Position numbers and translations under genes: made by a program
In this document: positions 32,801 to 43,781 of the stretch, piece after piece
Layout of the letters: each line of letters opens with the position of its first letter
How positions within the stretch are numbered: the first letter of the stretch is position 1
Assembly: GCA_024102795.1 (NCBI GenBank)
Contig: JAGFJK010000188.1
Span: 1 to 64,000 of the forward strand
From: Pirellulaceae bacterium
GTDB lineage: Bacteria > Planctomycetota > Planctomycetia > Pirellulales > Pirellulaceae
DNA: 64,000 nucleotides
Direction: 5' to 3'
The notes under the pieces: model-generated
The model's input: the letters and a program-made list of their open reading frames with translations, nothing else
Told to the model about the DNA's origin: nothing
The model's database searches: none

Positions 32801-35800
32801 GCGGTCCATCAGGATCGTGTCCCAGTCGCCGGGAGCCGGTCGCCGGGCCGTCGCAATGGCGCGGAAGTCGCCGTCCACGTTGGTGTCGTTCTGCGGCTCG
32901 CCGTTGGGCTGGAAGCCGGCGCTGTGCGTATCGTCGGCGATCGACGTAAGCACGACCGGCGACTTGGGCTGGCCGATAATCTGGATGATGCCGCCGATCC
33001 GGTCGTCGATCTCGTGCGGGATGCCCAGCGCCTCGAAGCCCGCCAGTCGGCCGGCGCGGCTGTCCAGCTTGACCACCAGGCTCTCCGTCGGGCCGCTTTC
33101 CAGACGCAGGCCGCCGTACGTATGGAAGTCGGGGATGTAGATCCGATCGAACAGCACGTGGGCGATGCTGGTGTCGTCCCACACGCTCTGCGTCGTCAGC
33201 GTCTCGCCGCGGACCACCATGCCGTGGATGGCGTTGGGCAAGGCCCCGGCCAGGATCAGTTCGGGCTGCGTGCTGAGACGGTTGTCCAGTACCAGCGGGC
33301 CCTGGTTGTCACGGTAGCCCTCGACGCGATCGATGAACCCGGTCGAACGGCCGTAATCGGGGTTCAGATGATGGTTCAGCGCATTGACGTTGATGCTGAT
33401 CGCGGGCGCGTCGTTGTTCCGGAAGGTGTTGCTGTAGATGATCGGCTGAGCGCCGCGGACGAAGATCGTCGCGTCCTCGTTGAAGCCGCGGCCAAAGCGG
33501 TTGGCCGGCCCCTGGCCGCCGAAGCCGCGCGCGTTGAACTCGAACACGCTGTTCGCCACGCGGGTCTCGGCCTGGTGGATTTCGAGCACGTTGAAGGCGG
33601 TGAACGTGCCTTCGATGCGGGTCACGCCGCCACCGAAGGCGATCACGGCGTGGTCGATGCTGGCCGTGCTGTGCTGGGCGATGAAGATGCCGCCCCACTG
33701 CCCGGCCGTGCCCTGGCTGGGGCCGAGAGCGCCGGTGTCGAACGTGCCGCCGGCCCCGTAACGGTCGTCGGAAAGCGACGTCAGGACGATCTCCCGGCCA
33801 TCCTGCCCCTCGGCAAGGAAATCGCCTCCCAGACCGGTCTGGAAGCGGGCCCCGTCCAGCTTGACGATCATCGACGGATCGATCGCCAACCGGGCGTCGA
33901 AGCGCGGACGCAGGCGGAAATCGGCCTCGTCCAGCACGCCGCGGAACGGCGCGCCAGGCGCCTCGGTGGCCCCCGTGTCGGTATAGGTCGTGTCCGTCTG
34001 GTTGATCTGCGCAATCAGCTCGTAGGGGCCGCTGCCGTTGGTCTGGCTGCGGTACAGACGGCGGGCCACGAAGTCGCCGCTGGTCTGCAGCAGATTGAAC
34101 AGCCGCACGCTGCGCTGGCCGCTGGCGCTGTTGATCGTCACGTTGGCCGTGGGCGTCGATGGCCGGCTTTCGTTGCCGTTGGCGTCGACAAACACCAGGC
34201 GGTAGTTATAGGTGCCGCTGGGCAGGCTGCCGGTAAGCTGCGGAGTGAGCACCACCAGGTCCAGGTTGGGCTGCTCCAGTTCCAGGAACGGGCCCCCCGG
34301 AGTGCCCTCGATCTCCAGGTTCTCCTGCATCACGTGCACCACGTCGGCGTCGTCCCAGCGGGCCGGCACGGTCAGCTTGCGGATGTTGTCGCCGGCCGGC
34401 GTCTGGATGCGGACGAACAAGGCATTGATCGTGTTGTTGATCAGCAGGTTGCGGTGCACGTCCGGCCCCACGCGGTCGTAATCGGCCGTGTGCGGCACGC
34501 CCTGGTGCCGGGGCGCGTGGAAGTTCGTCTCCTCGAAACTGTTGGGCGTGGCCGACAGGGCCGCGTCGGCGCTGCGGGTAATCCGGTTGAACGAGACGGT
34601 CGGCCGGTCGTCGATGATGTTGATCGGATTGACGATCTGGGCCACCGACTCGATCACCACGTTACCGCCGCCAAACCGCATGTTGGCGTGGTTCACGTAG
34701 TTCAGGAAGATCCCCTCCTCGTCCCAACTGAAGCGGGTCTGGTCCGCCCCGTCGATGTCCGCCCGGAACACGATCCCGCCCCAGTCACCCGGCAGCGGGC
34801 TGGTCAGGAAGGGGAACGTGTCCAGACCGGTCTGCTCGTCGTTGTACGACGTGAAATAGACGCTGCCGGGGATCTGCAGGCCCGTGGCCGGATCGATTAG
34901 CGGCGTGCCGCCGCTGCCGAGGATGTTCGGCGTGCCGAGAATCTGCAGGGCGCCGGCGCTGCGGTCGCGCTGCGGCGCGGGCGAGGAACTGCCGACGCCG
35001 ATCCGGGCGCGGCGGAGCTTGAAGATGGCGTTGGCGTCCACCATCATCGTCACGCCCTTGGGGATCTCCAGCGTGGCGCCGTCCTGCAACGGACCGCCCA
35101 GCGTCGGGAAGCCAATCTCGTAGGCCTGGTTGTCCGCCAGCGTCGTGATGTTGCCGTCGGCGCCCGGATTGCCCAGCACGCGGACAATGTCGCCCGCGCG
35201 GGCCGCGTTGGGGTTGGGCGTGGCCAGCGGGACCCCGTTGGCGTCCACGTTCAGCGCCGCCGGCAGGAACTTGAACGGCTGGGCCAGCGTGCCGTTGCCG
35301 CCGGCGGGCGCCATCTTGTCCACGTAAATGGTCCGCGGCTGGCCGGGAACCGCCACGCTCGAAGGCGGCGCCGTGCGGAACCAGAAGTTGTACACGCCGC
35401 CAGGCACGCCGTCGGCGTCGCCGTCGATCGGCGTGGGGGTGATTTCCGGGCGGTTTGGATCGACCGGGTTGTCCGCGTCCACGATCGCCCGATTCGCCGC
35501 CGGCCGGAAGTTCAACCGCAACTCGTAGCTGCCCTGCGTGACACCGTAGAACCCCGAATCCTCGAGCACCGGGTCGAACGTGTTGTTGCCGCTGGCCGTG
35601 ACACCCACGTAGTAGGTGCCGGGATCCAGCGGCAGGCTGAGGAACGAATCGTCGCTGTAGTAGTCGTCGTTGCGGGCAATCAGGATCCGGCCGATCTCGT
35701 TGCCCAGCTCGTCGAACTGCGCCTGGTAGACGCTGATCAACGTGTTGAGCAGGTCCTCGGGCTGGCTGAAATCCCGCTGCCGCTCGGCCACCGTTTCCGC

Positions 35801-38110
35801 CGTGAAGATTCCGGAGTCGGTCAGATCGACCCGATACAGGTCGATATCCTTGCTCTCCGGCCGGTAAAGATGCTGCAAGTGGACAATGTCCTGGTCGCCC
35901 GGAAACACCGGTTCGACCGGGTTGTCGAACAGCAGGCTGCCGTCCGAACCCATGATCGTGCCCGGCGGCAGTTCGTAGGTGTGCCCCAGCCCCAGCAGGT
36001 GGCCGATCTCGTGCATCGCCGTCTGGAACCACGACCCGCCGAACGAGTCGTTCCACTGCTCGGAGTTGTCCATGATCGCCTGCGGTCGTCCGATATCGAC
36101 GTTGAACCCGGCCAGGCCGGTCGTCCCGCCGGGGCCCACGTCGATGAACGGATCCAGGGCCCGCATGTCGCCCGTGACAATCGTGAAACCGTCGCGGGCC
36201 GTCTCGACAAACTGGACGCCCGCGACGCGGCTGAGCATCTCGAACACCTCTCGAGCCCGCTGCTTCTGCGCCGCGGTGATGTCGTTGAACAACGGATTGC
36301 CGAACGGGTCGAAGCCGTAGTCCGAACGGAAGTTGTATTGGATCGTGGTGATGCCCGCCGTGGTGTCGGCCGAGTCGTCTCCCACGTGCGCTTCCACCAC
36401 CGACTCGCGGTGCCCCGGCTCGTCGTTCGATCCCGGGAAGTCGATGGCATACACCTGGCTCAGAATCGACGTCGGCACGATCTCCTGCGACAGGATCAGG
36501 CTCTCCAGCGAATTGACGCGCAGGCCCGTCGTGCCCACCGCCAGGTTCACCGCGGCCGCGCCCGCCAGGTTCACGCGGCTGCCCAGCGCGTCGGCCTGAG
36601 CGCTCAACGCCGAACCGTTGATGGCGCCGGCCACGGCCAGGGCCACCTCGGCGGCCGTCTGCCCCGGCAACAGCGTGATCAGCTCGGCCCCCGCGTTCAC
36701 CGGCAGGCCATTGAAGTCGAACTCGAACAGCCGGCTGGTCCCGCCGTCATCGGTGACCGTAAAGGTGTCTCCCTCGTCGAATCCGCCGGCGCCGAACAGC
36801 ACCTGCAGACTCCGCCCGACGCTCAGAGCCGTCTCGAACGACGAACCCGGATCTCCCAGGCCCGCTTCCTGGATGTTGGCCGACAGGGGCGGCGCCGGAG
36901 CCACCTCGTCCGTGCCGATCCGCAACCGGAACGTGCCCGCGCCAATCGCCAGGCCCGTGTTGGGATTGATCAGGTCATAGAGGTTCGCGCCAAAGTCCAA
37001 GGTGACCAGATCCGCCACCGGGTCGTAGCTGACCAGCGTGGGGTGGAACACCACGTCGTCGGTGTTCTCGACCGAGTCGTTGGTGAGAATCAACTGGTAA
37101 AACACCGGATCGGTGGCGGTGGCCGGATCCAGGTCGTCGTTGTTGAAGTAAACCCGGATCAGGTTGCCCCGCTGCTGCAGCGTGCCGTTGGCCAGCCGGT
37201 CCACCGGCTGGGGCACCACGGCGGTGATCAACGCGCCCAGGTCCAGCTCGAACTCCAGCTTGGCGTTGCTGCCGTTGTCGGTGCCGTCGTCGGTCGTGTC
37301 GTTGAAGGCGTCCCCGTTGGCGTTGCGCAGCGCCAGCTTGCCCTCGCCAAACACGTCGATCCGGTACACGTCGTCCGGCAGCGGCTCGTTGAAGCGGACG
37401 ATGATCTCGTAGGGGAAATCGCCCAGCCCCACAAAGCCGGGCTGCACCACCAGGTCGTTGGCTCCGGTCAGCGTCAGCGGCGAATAATTGATCGGCGGCG
37501 CGGCGATGTTCGTGACCGGATCGCCAGCCAGGATTGTCGCCCGGATCAGCGCGCTGGCGTCGATGTCGCTGTTGATCGCATTGACCAGGTCCAGGGCCGT
37601 CGTCTCGTTGCCCAGGTTCGTGTTCAGGCTGACGTTGATCACCGTCCCCACGACGGCAATCGCCGGTGGCCCCGCATTGCCCTGATCGCGCTTGCTGACG
37701 GCGATCCGGATACCGTTCTGATCCTGCCCCAACCGCGTCGCCGTGAAGCCCAAACGCACCGCGCCGAACGTGTTGAACTCCGATTGGACCGACGCCGGAG
37801 CAAACTGGCCGTCCAGGTTGCTGCGCGTGATCTGAATCCCGCTCAAATCGGCCGGGTCGAACACCTGGTTCTCGTCAAACCGAAACGTCAGATCCAGCGG
37901 AGCCACGTTGCGAATATCGCGGCGGTCGAAGGGCAACAACGCCCCGTCGTTGGGTTGCACACCGATCAGTTGGGGGCCTATCGCCAGCAACTGGCGGGGC
38001 TCGAGATTCTCCAGCAACATCTTGCGCCGGGTCTCGTTTCGCTTGGCCGGACGCCGCTGGGAGTTCTGCTTGGATGCCGTGATCGACGAGCGTGAACGTC
38101 GGATGGCCAT
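17843..38110 (-). CDS. giant secreted multidomain protein (6,755 residues) with metzincin-type protease motif, tandem repeats and dockerin-like end
   Basis: One uninterrupted frame from ATG 38110. A basic N-terminus is followed by LEPRQLLA at residues 36-43, a planctomycete export-associated box. An SbsA/Ig-like segment follows (about 45-130). Residues about 570-760 look like a matrixin-type metalloprotease with [11 protein letters not shown] at 700-710 and a nearby TIMG Met-turn candidate. Beta-helix-like tracts occur at about 1100-1700 and 4750-5000. PPC-type beta-sandwiches are near 760-860, 1780-1890 and 4630-4740. A repeated module (see separate entries) fills much of 2490-4270 and 5130-5750. 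A GEVED-like domain is at about 5860-5942, six cadherin-like/tandem-95 repeats at about 5945-6560, and a dockerin-like pair of Ca-binding loops at about 6566-6637. The acidic C-terminus ends [11 protein letters not shown]. It is probably a cell-surface adhesin or matrix protein; the protease activity is inferred. Confidence 0.93.
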   Translation of the reverse strand: MAIRRSRSSITASKQNSQRRPAKRNETRRKMLLENLEPRQLLAIGPQLIGVQPNDGALLPFDRRDIRNVAPLDLTFRFDENQVFDPADLSGIQITRSNLDGQFAPASVQSEFNTFGAVRLGFTATRLGQDQNGIRIAVSKRDQGNAGPPAIAVVGTVINVSLNTNLGNETTALDLVNAINSDIDASALIRATILAGDPVTNIAAPPINYSPLTLTGANDLVVQPGFVGLGDFPYEIIVRFNEPLPDDVYRIDVFGEGKLALRNANGDAFNDTTDDGTDNGSNAKLEFELDLGALITAVVPQPVDRLANGTLQQRGNLIRVYFNNDDLDPATATDPVFYQLILTNDSVENTDDVVFHPTLVSYDPVADLVTLDFGANLYDLINPNTGLAIGAGTFRLRIGTDEVAPAPPLSANIQEAGLGDPGSSFETALSVGRSLQVLFGAGGFDEGDTFTVTDDGGTSRLFEFDFNGLPVNAGAELITLLPGQTAAEVALAVAGAINGSALSAQADALGSRVNLAGAAAVNLAVGTTGLRVNSLESLILSQEIVPTSILSQVYAIDFPGSNDEPGHRESVVEAHVGDDSADTTAGITTIQYNFRSDYGFDPFGNPLFNDITAAQKQRAREVFEMLSRVAGVQFVETARDGFTIVTGDMRALDPFIDVGPGGTTGLAGFNVDIGRPQAIMDNSEQWNDSFGGSWFQTAMHEIGHLLGLGHTYELPPGTIMGSDGSLLFDNPVEPVFPGDQDIVHLQHLYRPESKDIDLYRVDLTDSGIFTAETVAERQRDFSQPEDLLNTLISVYQAQFDELGNEIGRILIARNDDYYSDDSFLSLPLDPGTYYVGVTASGNNTFDPVLEDSGFYGVTQGSYELRLNFRPAANRAIVDADNPVDPNRPEITPTPIDGDADGVPGGVYNFWFRTAPPSSVAVPGQPRTIYVDKMAPAGGNGTLAQPFKFLPAALNVDANGVPLATPNPNAARAGDIVRVLGNPGADGNITTLADNQAYEIGFPTLGGPLQDGATLEIPKGVTMMVDANAIFKLRRARIGVGSSSPAPQRDRSAGALQILGTPNILGSGGTPLIDPATGLQIPGSVYFTSYNDEQTGLDTFPFLTSPLPGDWGGIVFRADIDGADQTRFSWDEEGIFLNYVNHANMRFGGGNVVIESVAQIVNPINIIDDRPTVSFNRITRSADAALSATPNSFEETNFHAPRHQGVPHTADYDRVGPDVHRNLLINNTINALFVRIQTPAGDNIRKLTVPARWDDADVVHVMQENLEIEGTPGGPFLELEQPNLDLVVLTPQLTGSLPSGTYNYRLVFVDANGNESRPSTPTANVTINSASGQRSVRLFNLLQTSGDFVARRLYRSQTNGSGPYELIAQINQTDTTYTDTGATEAPGAPFRGVLDEADFRLRPRFDARLAIDPSMIVKLDGARFQTGLGGDFLAEGQDGREIVLTSLSDDRYGAGGTFDTGALGPSQGTAGQWGGIFIAQHSTASIDHAVIAFGGGVTRIEGTFTAFNVLEIHQAETRVANSVFEFNARGFGGQGPANRFGRGFNEDATIFVRGAQPIIYSNTFRNNDAPAISINVNALNHHLNPDYGRSTGFIDRVEGYRDNQGPLVLDNRLSTQPELILAGALPNAIHGMVVRGETLTTQSVWDDTSIAHVLFDRIYIPDFHTYGGLRLESGPTESLVVKLDSRAGRLAGFEALGIPHEIDDRIGGIIQIIGQPKSPVVLTSIADDTHSAGFQPNGEPQNDTNVDGDFRAIATARRPAPGDWDTILMDRYSHDRNVSVVTETESRDENPPGENSTAIDAQFLGGLAPFEKSGDENLRLGFEVHGFLTSPQDLDVYSFDARALTEVWVDVDRTTFAADFVVELIDSNDNVLARSVNSRLESPLDRLPFETLSATNAALPMQKVPPFPGKDFWTVNPRDPGMRLILPGPVDTTNTYHIRIRSNSPDLDNLAGGLTSGAYQMQIRLRELDEVAGSVVRFANIGYATNGITILGQPIHSPLLGEVQEDPTPNDALANAQQLGNLLTMDRGTISIAGRLDFGTDVDWYQLTISPQDVAPSASGGVWPVMFDIDYADGVARPDTFISIFDADMNLVFTGFDSNVSDDRPAPLNGSDIDDLSRGTVGAKDGSIGPVFLPGAPTPGRPNGPTYWVAISQNSRRPVQLDQFSNPTPNNPLLRLEPITSLDRIAEDHIGIKGSVSVNDPVQQPNLLDGFSPVPWFLGDVQLFVARESFVGPENSALHAVNPFTGAWEVAINDDELSPNDPNANPPIPYDVGDIAMRSDGRVFTFSLDTDDTDIFAPQDSESGNVIVWDTGNGAALTTFVDAGATFSNLDDGILTFESNFAAPPAPQRAHLVNGNRVGYGIQFNAMHFGEINGPHQTAGVERLLAVGNRGELENFPSLDTGVPRRQNILYEFDASPLLPNGAVNPSFMRAIPNPGQARLDGAATDALEAGGFFPAIIVNPEIVTADATLITPPGCTTNCSTIFNVKDGYTFAIDDGFTQTVFEFDAGPEVEQNINPNLQSTIRDGYFFQLDPNSAVAGDERTFQFDTGTVINFTDFSLQDNTLVTIQDDTGGTAFTFEFDNDGVQNTPGTIVYTGATLTQRAGNLATLINATAGVAQNMYTVQAAAVGTRVTLTNSTFTELFPINATGVRLEGETGEAPIMQMVSGDQLVDGQTLLFLARADSTPILFEFDTDPAPGSVTPGAVRVPFSQFDILKIPRDGGNNFFNQGVQDGDTFTVFIPDDGVDPPEPVLTFEFDNNNNWTGDVRIPFGVLTSQAVLAQATVDAINNSPLAERTALGLSSRIISAGRLEVRTDPTAMVTLGPPGTNLVFSPFTADEMAVSLHTAVQLQGANFPVTSQLAGDKVVINGPFIRQAGGTALPIRKVNVDRFIAVEENMFNNEVAPRVVVAVNSVTGFTAGTNSADGATLLPDLGGIQGGGRINFLGAETGDFRGVPAPIWVPGRDFDGLISQGGVKPGNVAIPFLASDLANDYPFGTPPVIMDGIATRITDAINNLPNVNFSAATVFDTVQVFDGTPVLTQPSPFRSQGAGPGGNITGLTDIGGQLYAVSDQGGLWAIDVDLRAPNPRITDVRYIQSSAEDLLGINFQALTQGPQTVEGGRYANLMFGMDEDGTLFAFNTAGVLQPIFVDGRTSVETGIPNVRGIDFSTLDQNLFHQTNPRPFVRGSTRMDVRVGITQFPNTQITVDERQLDAGHLITPPDVPDSYHFGQGHVGGMPRSIDFPGGAHGTLVSNEFSLKGYSPQDRPTFYFTYFSANENDADVYDAFRVFITDNSGNWQLLASNIDNDPGQRIHDNSGTWRQVRVPLDAFAGFENLRLRFDFSTAGDMNVGDTFTTGTELRAVAGIFLRDGDVFAIDSNNNGTVDPSERFEFESGYTIIPPSAATIPDGETISITDRNGLTVTFEFDKEGRFFQDIQTFHGARFQDGQTFTLDDDGPGPNPPVLFEMDSGFTLNVPDTLALIVPGAGGRDIADDETFTINAGTNPFVFEFDRNGSGSTVMGSIVIPYLQTDSRETIADAIVAAILSEPLLFLTPVHTGEGNILLGSNANHTIDGFDAGLIESSLLQAGLTLHVPAGGALDLFDNESFVVDPDGPSGPAGSQTFELDLDGSGATVAGNVAITVNAGDTADDIAVAIANTLNATFFAEDPMAENLGKGTVLVRGTGRWWADTTNTRVNRGAAIGDIEDGERFTIDNGLGTQATFEYDRDGTVGMGNTRIDIAGELVILVPEGGGGTNGVFDGNTFTLGDGSGPGPRVFEFNRQGNMTFNPLNAIITFTTFDTQATLADKIVAAIQTEFPALTPVHSGDGRIVLNGTTSNYSLNTGGTPNLGQTHRLLPQYEIAERTEQAVLLAGLGLAPLNTGRGNVHLGGTTTLTVDVSMAANVTVSGQPGTNNPAPPAVRVPFIPDADTFNADQMAVAIAAAINGAPLSVIATPVGDVVEITGSQTAFDPGTTPLQPVAVNPVFIQDAQTAADVARLLATAISGSALGTTVPLHLTGERLNLGGVFNAIGATDVTRGAAPGAPAPTVNLQGQFGLNDPLNFPNNNLVYVNEGMTRIQVANEIDRLLEAHFITPQIVAANSFAFDDEDTFVLDDGLNPPVTFEFESDFILTVPAAGADPLIGIRDGDTITFTDQSGAPSLTFELDEDGFLSDPINHVGITFAGTDGASGLAQKIAAGINASFRPERFTLGLNAVLLSGGRVQVLANDGVTILLDSISPPSNLTVAGAPGITDPMHIQVPFRPSLDFGSDSIAIAIRNAINQADALGLLDITASISPNAQRNVRLNRQAPGIPSDITFTPDADGDLRLDAASAMLAGGGDFDLIKQDGDLLRIIGHRVLLAGPLGADVSLQEDPPPPNPPFPVGYDSPRRGQNNIHEGIYIDDLIIGFAERGERVLDGTTNEAFSGAPSIVEIPVGEYQLEIRLADELTEPRPITKLEAVSLDTNDRNNQSLTLVAQAGANLADGETFILTDGVNQVTFEYHDVQRIESPRVTPGNVEIQFDSTSPDWLIARRIRNAINSSTVQSRLKIVAGLSDGTDGIVNPDLPFPNGTDNKVNLYGPARLVPDSNLDRVTIAERVPNDTIADAFATGIVNRNSPSFQATGIVGDNPNFPLQPGFDVDVFELSLVAGQTVRLDIDAKQIGSTLDSVLRIFNSSGVTVAQNDDASAPGEQPSVDSFVQFTPQFTGTYYVGVSGFGNASYNPFVEGSGAPGSTGFYELDITFGVASQTDYIVFDRKGDGNLFRDQGQLIVEANRISNSLEWGIRVDSGMRDGPDGNPHQGPVRQLGELNDSINPPEDLGLAPGVVIANNLVHGGGTGGILFSGLMNGPTEQQAAVAFGRIYNNTVFGVGGDLLLPNPNGVQDIGIRVEENSSPTLLNNIVANFFSGLEVDFSSRSTVVGGQLYQGNLLPSNVAVEDFPIFLANGDPLFVNPGNENFFLEPTSQAIDSSIDSLEERFIMNIVREPLGIAPSPIKAPNIDVTGQLRVDDPDVETPAGLGENVFVDRGAIDRADFVGPTALLIRPRDNDADGIDQDGSLTVVELPGSAILSNFEIRLVDGVEPADPSEGVGVDDLTVTTDTVVVTRDGILLRDGIDYRFTYNTTSDTIRLTPLSGIWRQDSIYVITLNNSDSFRISLPHGSVINDGDSFRITDQQNVDTIFEFESGYELRVLQTLAIQVPAQGGGLGGITDAETFSVSNGAQLIRFEFDRTSLGNGFDPNHVPIPFGVEDTADTLAARIRDVLAISGLGLQPKTLPGGVVHLGATNLHTLDTSLSQLTTLGAPNVAINDEDLFSIDDGSRYVVFEFNSDGMLSDLNNVGIDFTPGNTHEEIANFIIDAIRAQNLGLSPRDLGDGRIYVGGEIRHILETSLVNTTLQQSGRPGVSPSFGIQIPTRAGVPFGIMDGETFTIRDGVNPQVQFELNNLDVDPRVTLGNVRIDFLNSSTTEEIAESIRLAILGAGVGLNPVYQGDGIIDLQGATGAYVINLDDTVLTQRGSPGVPAAVAVPVTPVPEFDASQVAVAVIRAINAQPPDSPTLLTGVQARPAGGGDVVITGAQLVTDINNRFVANVFTGAIKDLALNDLKSNQLSGETQFTILVGQVNMDFGDAPAGPYPTNRGGNGAIHVITSDPLYLGRRVDRELNGQPSVDAQGDDIDGDNVPLTTASPGLTLSSAVTPADLQVNVAAISDGQTFMIGGATFEFDNDDAVIVGNFRVPLGTTNDAVADAIVAAIIEANLRLNLNPINEGGGRVSLDGDDDDGVRFLDPFNAFVQTRVEFTATADDATIAGLSQNIALAAGGSGPALAALLELGLDPVALNSLTPQQQFTTVSNAIALEALQFDRNRLTVATFGKPLGLVDGWVDFNRDGDFNDAGEQVFASQQLAAGRNEFTIQTPPATSVVGLTLARFRYSSTGGLTPTGLFADGEVEDYVIDILPGSPPTARDDMFAVDEDTLLRDNVLTNDDDPDGDPFEVNGFQNPSTLGATVVVSPGGSFDYDPRTSPVLQALAVNDTAMDTFTYTITDNISGSSTATVTVTVAGRNDRPVANPLMVSVTDGDSIASQPFDADDVDSDDNPATLVYTIVDTLPGLTNNGDGTFTFNTLNNFQDLGVGQSRNVTFTYRVTDSHGEDSDLATVTITVIGVNDPPIARNVTRNAFEDGGLVGGQFDGDDVDLDDDRTTLLYTIVDNLAPTGEGSVTNNNDGSFTFNPGGDFQQLAEGQVTSVDFTYQATDRHGATSNVATVTVNVTGINDTPVASNLTVTITENDTLRRAFPADDADSDDSTATLQYTIISGLLPGEGTLIRNSDGTFTFNPGADFQDLTFGQSRTVDFTFKATDRHLAESNIRTVTIIVEGRNDAPVAQNVAISAVEDGPVVFGNFNANDADSDDSPATLQYTITNLPSEGLVGNNDDGTFTFDPSDDFQDLAQGQTRQVTFTYIATDRHNVDSNEATVTVTVTGVNDAPTAVDDLVQVFRNGDIDIPVLANDFDVDGTIIPGTLAIVPGQGPSNGTVSINPDGSIRYSPSDNFTGFDTFRYTVRDNLNATSNQATVTVRTVIPWQNPENRLDVWPEGVVSPRDVLIIFNYINANGAGPLPIPTPQFEPPPFYDVTGDNILAPNDALPIINFLNGQVGGEGEAADPASSGGTDWLVQPWLLGGSLDAGLFSRVADGGGLSNELLADQAGPRRQLEVTGVGVVDPSVEQRQRARQSALAALELEDALWDDALDSLIDDLVGQRSATEDDLLFGDL
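18430..20275 (-). repeat. six cadherin-like/tandem-95 repeats in the giant protein
   Basis: Six copies of about 90-105 residues, each opening with a PVA/PTA-type start after ND ([42 protein letters not shown]) and containing [15 protein letters not shown] and TFTYxxTDRHG blocks. This is the VCBS/cadherin-like Ca-binding repeat pattern. The fourth to sixth are most alike, suggesting recent duplication. Confidence 0.85.
20860..22700 (-). repeat. C-terminal array of the DGETFTI/FEFD module
   Basis: At least five copies of a module of about 85-115 residues. Each starts like [10 protein letters not shown] or [10 protein letters not shown], continues with FEFD or FEFN, a GNV-I-F strand, a T-EEIA-x-I-x-x-AI helix, LGL-P, a GDG-I-L-GG turn and often a LDTS..LT..G.PG end. 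Copy starts lie near 22640, 22500, 22205, 21860 and 21010. I do not recognise it as a named domain. Confidence 0.7.
25300..30640 (-). repeat. central array of the DGETFTI/FEFD module
   Basis: At least nine further copies of the same module, with starts near 29930 ([13 protein letters not shown]), 27900, 27780 ([11 protein letters not shown]), 27640, 27310, 26998 ([12 protein letters not shown]), 26840 ([10 protein letters not shown]), 25805 and 25690. Some are shortened to the first half, others carry the full helix and TVLGTP-like end. Isolated copies also occur near 36770 and 24670. Copies are diverged at DNA level, so the array is old. Confidence 0.65.
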
Positions 38111-38264
38111 GAACCAACCCTTCGATGTGACAGGTGCAATTGCCGCCGTTTTTTCCGCATCAGCAAACCCAAAATGGCCTGCTGCAATACTTTACGCCTG
38201 GCGTCCCGCCTCGGTCCCGCGACCGTGTCGGCGTAAAGTCAAATCTCTCGTGAAGATGTGACCG

Positions 38265-38292
38265 ATTATAGTAGACCCTGCAACCAGTGCAA
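38265..38292 (-). promoter_or_regulatory. predicted promoter of the giant gene
   Basis: On the minus strand a perfect -10 TATAAT (38265-38270) lies 16 bases from a -35-like TTGCAC (38287-38292). A start near 38258 would give a leader of roughly 148 nucleotides before the ATG at 38110. The -35 is weak (3/6). Confidence 0.45.
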
Positions 38293-38504
38293 AGATGAAC
38301 GGGGGGTTAGTTCTCTATACTACCTAGACATCTCATATTATCGCCCGTGCGTTCAGACCCCCTCGTTGCAGGGTTGCCCCTCGCCAGAGACGTTGCCGGT
38401 ACATGCTGGAGTACCGTGGGATCAGAACAAACTCCCACGCGAGAGTCTAGCTCAGAATCGACAGCATCGGGAAATGGCCCGCCGGGAAACGGCGCGCGGG
38501 GCTA

Positions 38505-38592
38505 GGCGAGCGGGGGGCGTCAGCCCCCTGTTTCTCTCGGCGAGCGGGGGGCTCGGCGAGCGGGGGGCGTCAGCCCCCTGTTTCTCTCGGCG
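38505..38592. repeat. two 38-base direct repeats containing a GC hairpin
   Basis: Identical units at 38505-38542 and 38555-38592 (period 50). Each contains a GGGGGC stem, GTCA loop and GCCCCC stem, followed by TGTTTCTCTCGGCG. The hairpin plus short T-rich tail resembles an intergenic REP-like element or weak terminator for the FadL-like gene. Confidence 0.8.
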
Positions 38593-38713
38593 GACAATTG
38601 ACCATTGACCCCAGAGGTCATTGGGCCGATGTAACGGGTTTGGCCCATGGCAGCCTGGCCGGCGCGAGACCCCGGGCTGATGCGATTCGAAGTTACGCTT
38701 TGCTTAGACTCGG

Positions 38714-38781
38714 GATCACGGGCTGGAAGCCCATGCTACGTGCGGCAAACAAAAGATCACGGGCTGGAAGCCCATGCTACG
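38714..38781. repeat. two 27-base direct repeats with a GGGCT-gga-AGCCC palindrome
   Basis: Identical units at 38714-38740 and 38755-38781 (period 41), each with GATCACGGGCTGG leading into AAGCCCATGCTACG. The palindrome forms a five-pair stem with a three-base loop. It lies just past the FadL-like gene's stop (38804, minus strand). Probably a dispersed planctomycete intergenic repeat. Confidence 0.8.
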
Positions 38782-38803
38782 ACCGGTGGGAACAGACACC
38801 CGC

Positions 38804-40099
38804 TCAATAACGGACCGTGAACCCCACCGACAAGGCGTAGGCGGCGATGCGGCTGGAAACCGACGAGCCGGGAACCGGTCCCACGGGGTCCGGCAGCACG
38901 TACGGCCCCTCCACGTCGTTCTGGAAACCGTGGATGTAGGCCACCGAAAGGATCACGTTGCGAGCCAGCGCGTACGACGCGCCCACCGAACCGACGTGCT
39001 GCACGATCAGCGGCGAAGCCACGTTGAAGAACGACTCGCTGTCGTGGATCGGGTTCTGCTGAAACACATAACCGGCCCGCAGATACAGGCACTCGCTGAC
39101 CTTGTACTGCACGCCCGTGTGAACCGACATGATGCTCTGCCAACCCAAGCCGCGCAATTCGCCGCTGGCGCCGTAGCCCTCGTTCCCCAGTCCCGGCGTG
39201 CTGGCGTAGTCGAAGAAGCGGACGTCGTAGGCCAGCAGCCAGCGTTCCCAGCCCGAATACGCGCCGCCCAGCGAGACAATCAGCGGATAGTCGATATCGA
39301 CCTTGGCCACCTGACCGTCCTGCGTCTTGAAGCGGAAGTCCTCGAACCACTGCGGGCTCTTGACCGACAACCCCCAATGCCAGCCGGCCGGACCGATATG
39401 ATACACACCGGCCTGGATTCCGCCGCCCCAGGCCCAGCGCGTGCCGCGTCCCGAAAGATAACGTCCCTCCGCGTCCGGCGGCGCCAGGAACAGGGGATCG
39501 GCCGCCACGCGAGCCAGGTTGATCGTGGGCGCGACGCCGACCGACAGCCGTTCCGTCAGTGCGTACGAAACGGTGGGGGCGATTTGCAGAATCTCGGCCT
39601 CGGCGAACACCGCCCCCAGCCCCAGGCCGCCATCGGCCGGCTGCGGGCTGAGAATCGGGTTCTCCAGGTTGGGACTGGCCGGATAGTTGGACCGGAATCC
39701 GGCCACGCCGTACATCCCCACGCCGTACGTCCAGCGCGAGTGGCAGGGCTTATGGACCAAGGCGACCATCGGAATCGGAGCCACGCCCGGCTCGCCGCCG
39801 TCGCTGCCCGACAGAGTTCCCAGGGGGGTCGGGAACGAGGAAGACAGTTCGGCGTCCGCCAGCAGCAGCTCCAGGCCGAACGCCACTTCGGACGACGGCA
39901 ACCCGCTGATGCTGGCCGGGTTCCAGTGCAGCGCTCCGGCCGCGTCCAGCGGCGCGGCCGTGGCCGCCCCGCCCATCGACCGATTGACCGGTCCCACGCC
40001 GGAAAGAGCCAGGCCTTGCGCGCGGGCCACCGTGGCCAGGCCGAGCATGCAGCTCCACGCCAACACCAGCGTCATCCTCGACACAATTCGATCCGACAT
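38804..40099 (-). CDS. FadL/OmpP1-family outer-membrane transport protein
   Basis: A 431-residue outer-membrane beta-barrel of the FadL/OmpP1/TodX family, which moves hydrophobic compounds such as long-chain fatty acids or aromatics. The ATG at 40099 follows GGGAGG and starts a signal peptide ending in ARA. The mature N-terminus has the family pattern of SMGGAATAAPLDAAGALHWNPASISGL, where an early NPA motif follows the Gly/Ala-rich plug segment. The C-terminus ends in alternating hydrophobic strands and the final aromatic-ended strand (YALSVGFTVRY). An upstream in-frame start at 40225 would bury the signal peptide and is rejected. It is separated by 277 bases from the hybrid kinase gene. Confidence 0.88.
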   Translation of the reverse strand: MSDRIVSRMTLVLAWSCMLGLATVARAQGLALSGVGPVNRSMGGAATAAPLDAAGALHWNPASISGLPSSEVAFGLELLLADAELSSSFPTPLGTLSGSDGGEPGVAPIPMVALVHKPCHSRWTYGVGMYGVAGFRSNYPASPNLENPILSPQPADGGLGLGAVFAEAEILQIAPTVSYALTERLSVGVAPTINLARVAADPLFLAPPDAEGRYLSGRGTRWAWGGGIQAGVYHIGPAGWHWGLSVKSPQWFEDFRFKTQDGQVAKVDIDYPLIVSLGGAYSGWERWLLAYDVRFFDYASTPGLGNEGYGASGELRGLGWQSIMSVHTGVQYKVSECLYLRAGYVFQQNPIHDSESFFNVASPLIVQHVGSVGASYALARNVILSVAYIHGFQNDVEGPYVLPDPVGPVPGSSVSSRIAAYALSVGFTVRY

Positions 40100-40376
40100 G
40101 GCTCGTGCCTCCCTGCAATTACAGCCTGGTGTTCCGCCTCCGTGGCGCGCGGACCTGCCTGGACGGCGTGTCCTGTTTCCAGCAGGTATCGTCGAAAACG
40201 ACAGGTCCGTGCGGCAAAAGGCCATGGCGCGCCGCGACCGCCATAGACGTCGAAACTGTTGCGGAACGCAGATGCGGAGCCGGTGGCACAGCCGGCACCA
40301 GCAGCCTCCCTTGCTGGCGCGTCGGGCGACTACGCCACACGTCCAAGGCGGCGCCGTGGAAGCTGGCAGGCGTCGG

Positions 40377-43300
40377 TCACGGTCCCGGAGGCTGGTTCGG
40401 TTGCAACTGCGGCCCTGTCCGCGGTGCGACTGGCGACGGGGACGGTTCCCGCAGCAACTCCCGCAACTGCTGCATCAGCCGCTGGGCCCCCTCCTCGATC
40501 CGCGCCAGCAGCATCCGGGCCTGGGTCATGCCCCCGGCCCTGGTCTGTTGTTCGAGCTGCAGGGCCACGCCGGCGGTTGCCGCCGCGCCGAAGTAGCCCA
40601 GCGAGCTCTTCAGCGTATGCGCGACGCGTTGCATCTGGCGGGCGTTGTCGGAGGCCAGGGCTTCCCGGCCTTCCTGCAGCAGCCGCGGACACTCCTCCAG
40701 AAACGTCTCCACGAACATCACGAGCAGTTGTTCGTCTCCTTCGACCAGCGCCGCAATTTGCTCCCGGTTCACCTCGTCGCGCGGCTGGCGCGCATGAATA
40801 CCGCCGTGATCGGCTTCGTCCAGAACATGCGCATCATCTTCATCCGCCAGCACATCCCCGGCCGAGGCGTCGGCCGCCATCAGATCATCGTCGGCCAGTA
40901 CATCGTCGCTGGCGCCAGCCTCGACACCCGTGTGAGCGGCCAGCGCCGGGGTGGCGGGCGGTTTGGACGGCGGCTGGGCCGTCACGCGTTCGATGGACTG
41001 GTAGAGTTTGGCGGCGCGAATCGGCTTGCTGATGTAGTCATCCATTCCGGCGTCGAGGCACCGCTGGCGATCCCCTTTCATGGCGTGCGCGGTCATGGCC
41101 ACGATCGGCGTGTGCCCGCCGGTTCGGTGCTCGTATTGCCGGATCCGCTCGGCCGCTTCCAATCCGTCCATTTCCGGCATCTGCACATCCATCAGCACCA
41201 GGTCGAAAGGTTCCCGCTGAAACGCCTCCACCGCCTCGCGGCCGTTCACGACCACGTGCGCGTCGTGGCCGCGATGTTCCAGCAAGGCCACCGCCAGTCG
41301 CCGGTTCATGTCACTGTCGTCGGCCAGCAGGATGCGCAGCCGGCGATGACCCGCTGGCCGCGGTCCCGCCAGGTTGATGCCCGACTGCGGTATCGGCTCG
41401 CCGCGCACGGCCCGCACCATCGCCACCAGCAACTCGTTCGGCTTGACCGGTTTGAGCACGTACCAGTTCAGCCCCCGCTGCTCGCACTCCCGCACGTCGG
41501 CCGGGTTGCCGGACGACAGCAGCATGACCATCGGCACTGGCTGCCGGTCCGATCGCCGGCAGGCGTCACTGAGCGCAAAGCCCGCTTCGCCGGGCAGCTT
41601 GGCATCGCAGATCACGAGCTGAAACGGCTGCTCGCTGGCCTGGGCTTCGCGGAGTGCCGCCTGGGCGTGGGCGAGCGATCCGACGGCCTGGGGCAACAGG
41701 CCCCAATGTTCCAGCATCTGGACCAGGAAGTCGCGGCAGGAGGCATTGTCATCCAGGATCAGCACGCGCATCCGGCCCAGTTCGGCCAGTTCCGTGGGGG
41801 GACCGACCTGCCGCTCGGCGACCTGGAAGCGGGCGGTGAAGTGGAACGTGCTGCCCCGCCCCTTCTCGCTTTCCAGCCAGATCCGGCCGCCCATCAGTTG
41901 GACCAGCCGGGAAGCGATCGCCAGTCCCAGCCCGGTGCCGCCGTATTCGCGCGTGGTGCTGTTATCGGCCTGCTCGAACGCCGAGAAAATCGCGCTTTGC
42001 TTTTCCCGCGGCACTCCGATGCCCGTGTCCCGGACCTGGAAGTGCAGCAGAATGCGATCCCGGTACCAGCGCTGCGGTTCGACCAGCACGACCACTTCTC
42101 CGTGGTGCGTGAACTTGACGGCATTTCCCACCAGGTTGACCAGGATCTGCCGGAGCCGGCTGGGATCGCCGACGATGCAGTTGGGCGTATCGGGATGAAT
42201 GTGGTAAGCCAGTTCCAGGTTCTTGTGGTCCGCTCGCAGAGCCAGCGGCCGCAGGCAATCGCCCACTTTGTCGTGCAGGTTGAAGGTGACCTCCTCCAGG
42301 TCCAGCTTCCCCGCCTCGATCTTGGAAAAGTCCAGGATGTCGTTAATCACGGTCAGCAGCGAATCGGCCGATTCCTGCACGATCGTCAGGTACTCGTACT
42401 GCTGCCGCGAGAGGGGCGTTTGCTGCAGCAGGTCGGTCATGCCAATCACGGCATTCATCGGCGTGCGGATCTCGTGACTCATGTTGGCCAGAAACAGTCC
42501 CTTGGCCCGGTTGGCCGCCTCGGCGGCTTCCTTGGCTTCCTTGAGTGCCCGTTCCGCCTGCTTCCGCTCAGTGATGTCCCGCAGGAACACGGCGAAGCCG
42601 GCGGATCCGCGCAGCGGGATCGGCTGCGTGGCCATCTCCGCCAGGAACGGTTCATTGCCACGGCGGAGCAGCGTGGTTTCGATCCGGCGGCCGATCAGCG
42701 AGCCGAGCTCCCCAGCGCCCGAATACCGCGCCAGGTTGTCCTGGTGCCGCTGCCGGCCTTCCGGGGACCCGAACAGTTCGGCCAGGTTCTTGCCGATTAC
42801 TTCGCGGCGGCGAAAACCAAACGTATGTTCGGCCGCGCGATTCAGTTCCACGATCTGCCCGTCCTGGTCCGTGAAGATGATGCAGTCCATGGCCGCGTCA
42901 AAGATGGCCCGCTTGCGGATGTCGCTCTCCCGCAGTTCCGCCTCGGCCTGCATCCGGGGAGTAACGTCCCAGAAAATGCACTGGATGCCCACGACCCGGT
43001 TGTCGGCGTCGCAGAGAGGACTTTTCATCACCTGCACGTAGCTTTTGCTGCCATCGGGACGCTGGTTGGTCTCGACGTCCTCGAACATGCGGCCCGATTC
43101 CATCACGCGGCAATCGTCCGCGCGGTACTTGCGGGCCAGGGCGGCGGGATAGAAGTCGAAGTCCGTCTTGCCCAGAATGTCGTCCACCGGCCTGGCCAGC
43201 AGTTCGCAGAACGAAGGACTGGCATAGATGAACTTGCCGTCCAGATCCTTGCGGATCACATGCACCGCCAGGTTGTCGACCAGCAGGTGGTACAGAGCTT

Positions 43301-43781
43301 CGGAAGTTCTCAGGGCCGCGTCGGCCTGCTGGCGGCGAGCGGTTTCGTCGCGGCAGGCCCGCTGCGCCTCGTCCAACTGCTCGGCCCGCTGCTGAGCCCG
43401 CTTTTCGGCGTCGTGCCGGGCCCGCACCAGAATCGCCTGCCGCCGCCGCTGCCAGCCGCTGACCAGCGTCAGCGCCAGCAGCCCGGCCAGGGTCAGGGCG
43501 CGGGCCGGCAGGGCTTGCCAATTCTCCGCCTCCGCGTCCAGCACCAGCCCCGCGCTGACCAGCAGCGACAGCAGGATCGCCAGGCCCACCACGTGGTCTT
43601 GTCGCGGCAGCCTCCAAGCCAGCAACAGTATCAGCAGGTACGCGCCGCCGCCCCCCACCGCCCGTGGAAACAGCACGTCCGCCGCGAAAGTCGCGGCGGC
43701 CAACAAGCCCGCCAGCAGCAGCCATCCAACCGGCTTGTGCATGGTCGTGCGCAAGTCACGACGACCGGCGCCACGAATCAT
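40377..43781 (-). CDS. hybrid sensor histidine kinase with two receiver domains and Hpt
   Basis: A 1,134-residue membrane sensor of a phosphorelay. The N-terminus has about four transmembrane helices (residues about 15-105), then a coiled coil, two PAS domains (about 150-400), HisKA with His436 in [15 protein letters not shown], and HATPase_c with an N-box [10 protein letters not shown] and GTGLGLAI. Two receiver domains follow, with Asp726 (VICDAKLPG; a less typical site) and Asp865 ([12 protein letters not shown]). The C-terminal Hpt domain carries His1055 in [11 protein letters not shown]. The start ATG overlaps the stop of the preceding regulator gene as ATGA (43778-43781), so the two are translationally coupled and probably in one pathway. 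The signal is unknown. Confidence 0.95.
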   Translation of the reverse strand: MIRGAGRRDLRTTMHKPVGWLLLAGLLAAATFAADVLFPRAVGGGGAYLLILLLAWRLPRQDHVVGLAILLSLLVSAGLVLDAEAENWQALPARALTLAGLLALTLVSGWQRRRQAILVRARHDAEKRAQQRAEQLDEAQRACRDETARRQQADAALRTSEALYHLLVDNLAVHVIRKDLDGKFIYASPSFCELLARPVDDILGKTDFDFYPAALARKYRADDCRVMESGRMFEDVETNQRPDGSKSYVQVMKSPLCDADNRVVGIQCIFWDVTPRMQAEAELRESDIRKRAIFDAAMDCIIFTDQDGQIVELNRAAEHTFGFRRREVIGKNLAELFGSPEGRQRHQDNLARYSGAGELGSLIGRRIETTLLRRGNEPFLAEMATQPIPLRGSAGFAVFLRDITERKQAERALKEAKEAAEAANRAKGLFLANMSHEIRTPMNAVIGMTDLLQQTPLSRQQYEYLTIVQESADSLLTVINDILDFSKIEAGKLDLEEVTFNLHDKVGDCLRPLALRADHKNLELAYHIHPDTPNCIVGDPSRLRQILVNLVGNAVKFTHHGEVVVLVEPQRWYRDRILLHFQVRDTGIGVPREKQSAIFSAFEQADNSTTREYGGTGLGLAIASRLVQLMGGRIWLESEKGRGSTFHFTARFQVAERQVGPPTELAELGRMRVLILDDNASCRDFLVQMLEHWGLLPQAVGSLAHAQAALREAQASEQPFQLVICDAKLPGEAGFALSDACRRSDRQPVPMVMLLSSGNPADVRECEQRGLNWYVLKPVKPNELLVAMVRAVRGEPIPQSGINLAGPRPAGHRRLRILLADDSDMNRRLAVALLEHRGHDAHVVVNGREAVEAFQREPFDLVLMDVQMPEMDGLEAAERIRQYEHRTGGHTPIVAMTAHAMKGDRQRCLDAGMDDYISKPIRAAKLYQSIERVTAQPPSKPPATPALAAHTGVEAGASDDVLADDDLMAADASAGDVLADEDDAHVLDEADHGGIHARQPRDEVNREQIAALVEGDEQLLVMFVETFLEECPRLLQEGREALASDNARQMQRVAHTLKSSLGYFGAAATAGVALQLEQQTRAGGMTQARMLLARIEEGAQRLMQQLRELLREPSPSPVAPRTGPQLQPNQPPGP

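Larger units (their letters stand above)
38111..38803. other. intergenic region upstream of the giant gene
   Basis: About 690 bases between the stop of the FadL-like gene and the giant gene's start. It holds a predicted promoter near 38265-38292 and two pairs of GC-rich palindromic direct repeats. I see no convincing gene in it; a short frame at 38258-38608 includes the repeat units and has no recognisable product. Confidence 0.5.

Noticed and set aside
38505-38781. Possible CRISPR array
   Set aside because: Only two copies of each of two different palindromes, with spacers too short and no cas genes.
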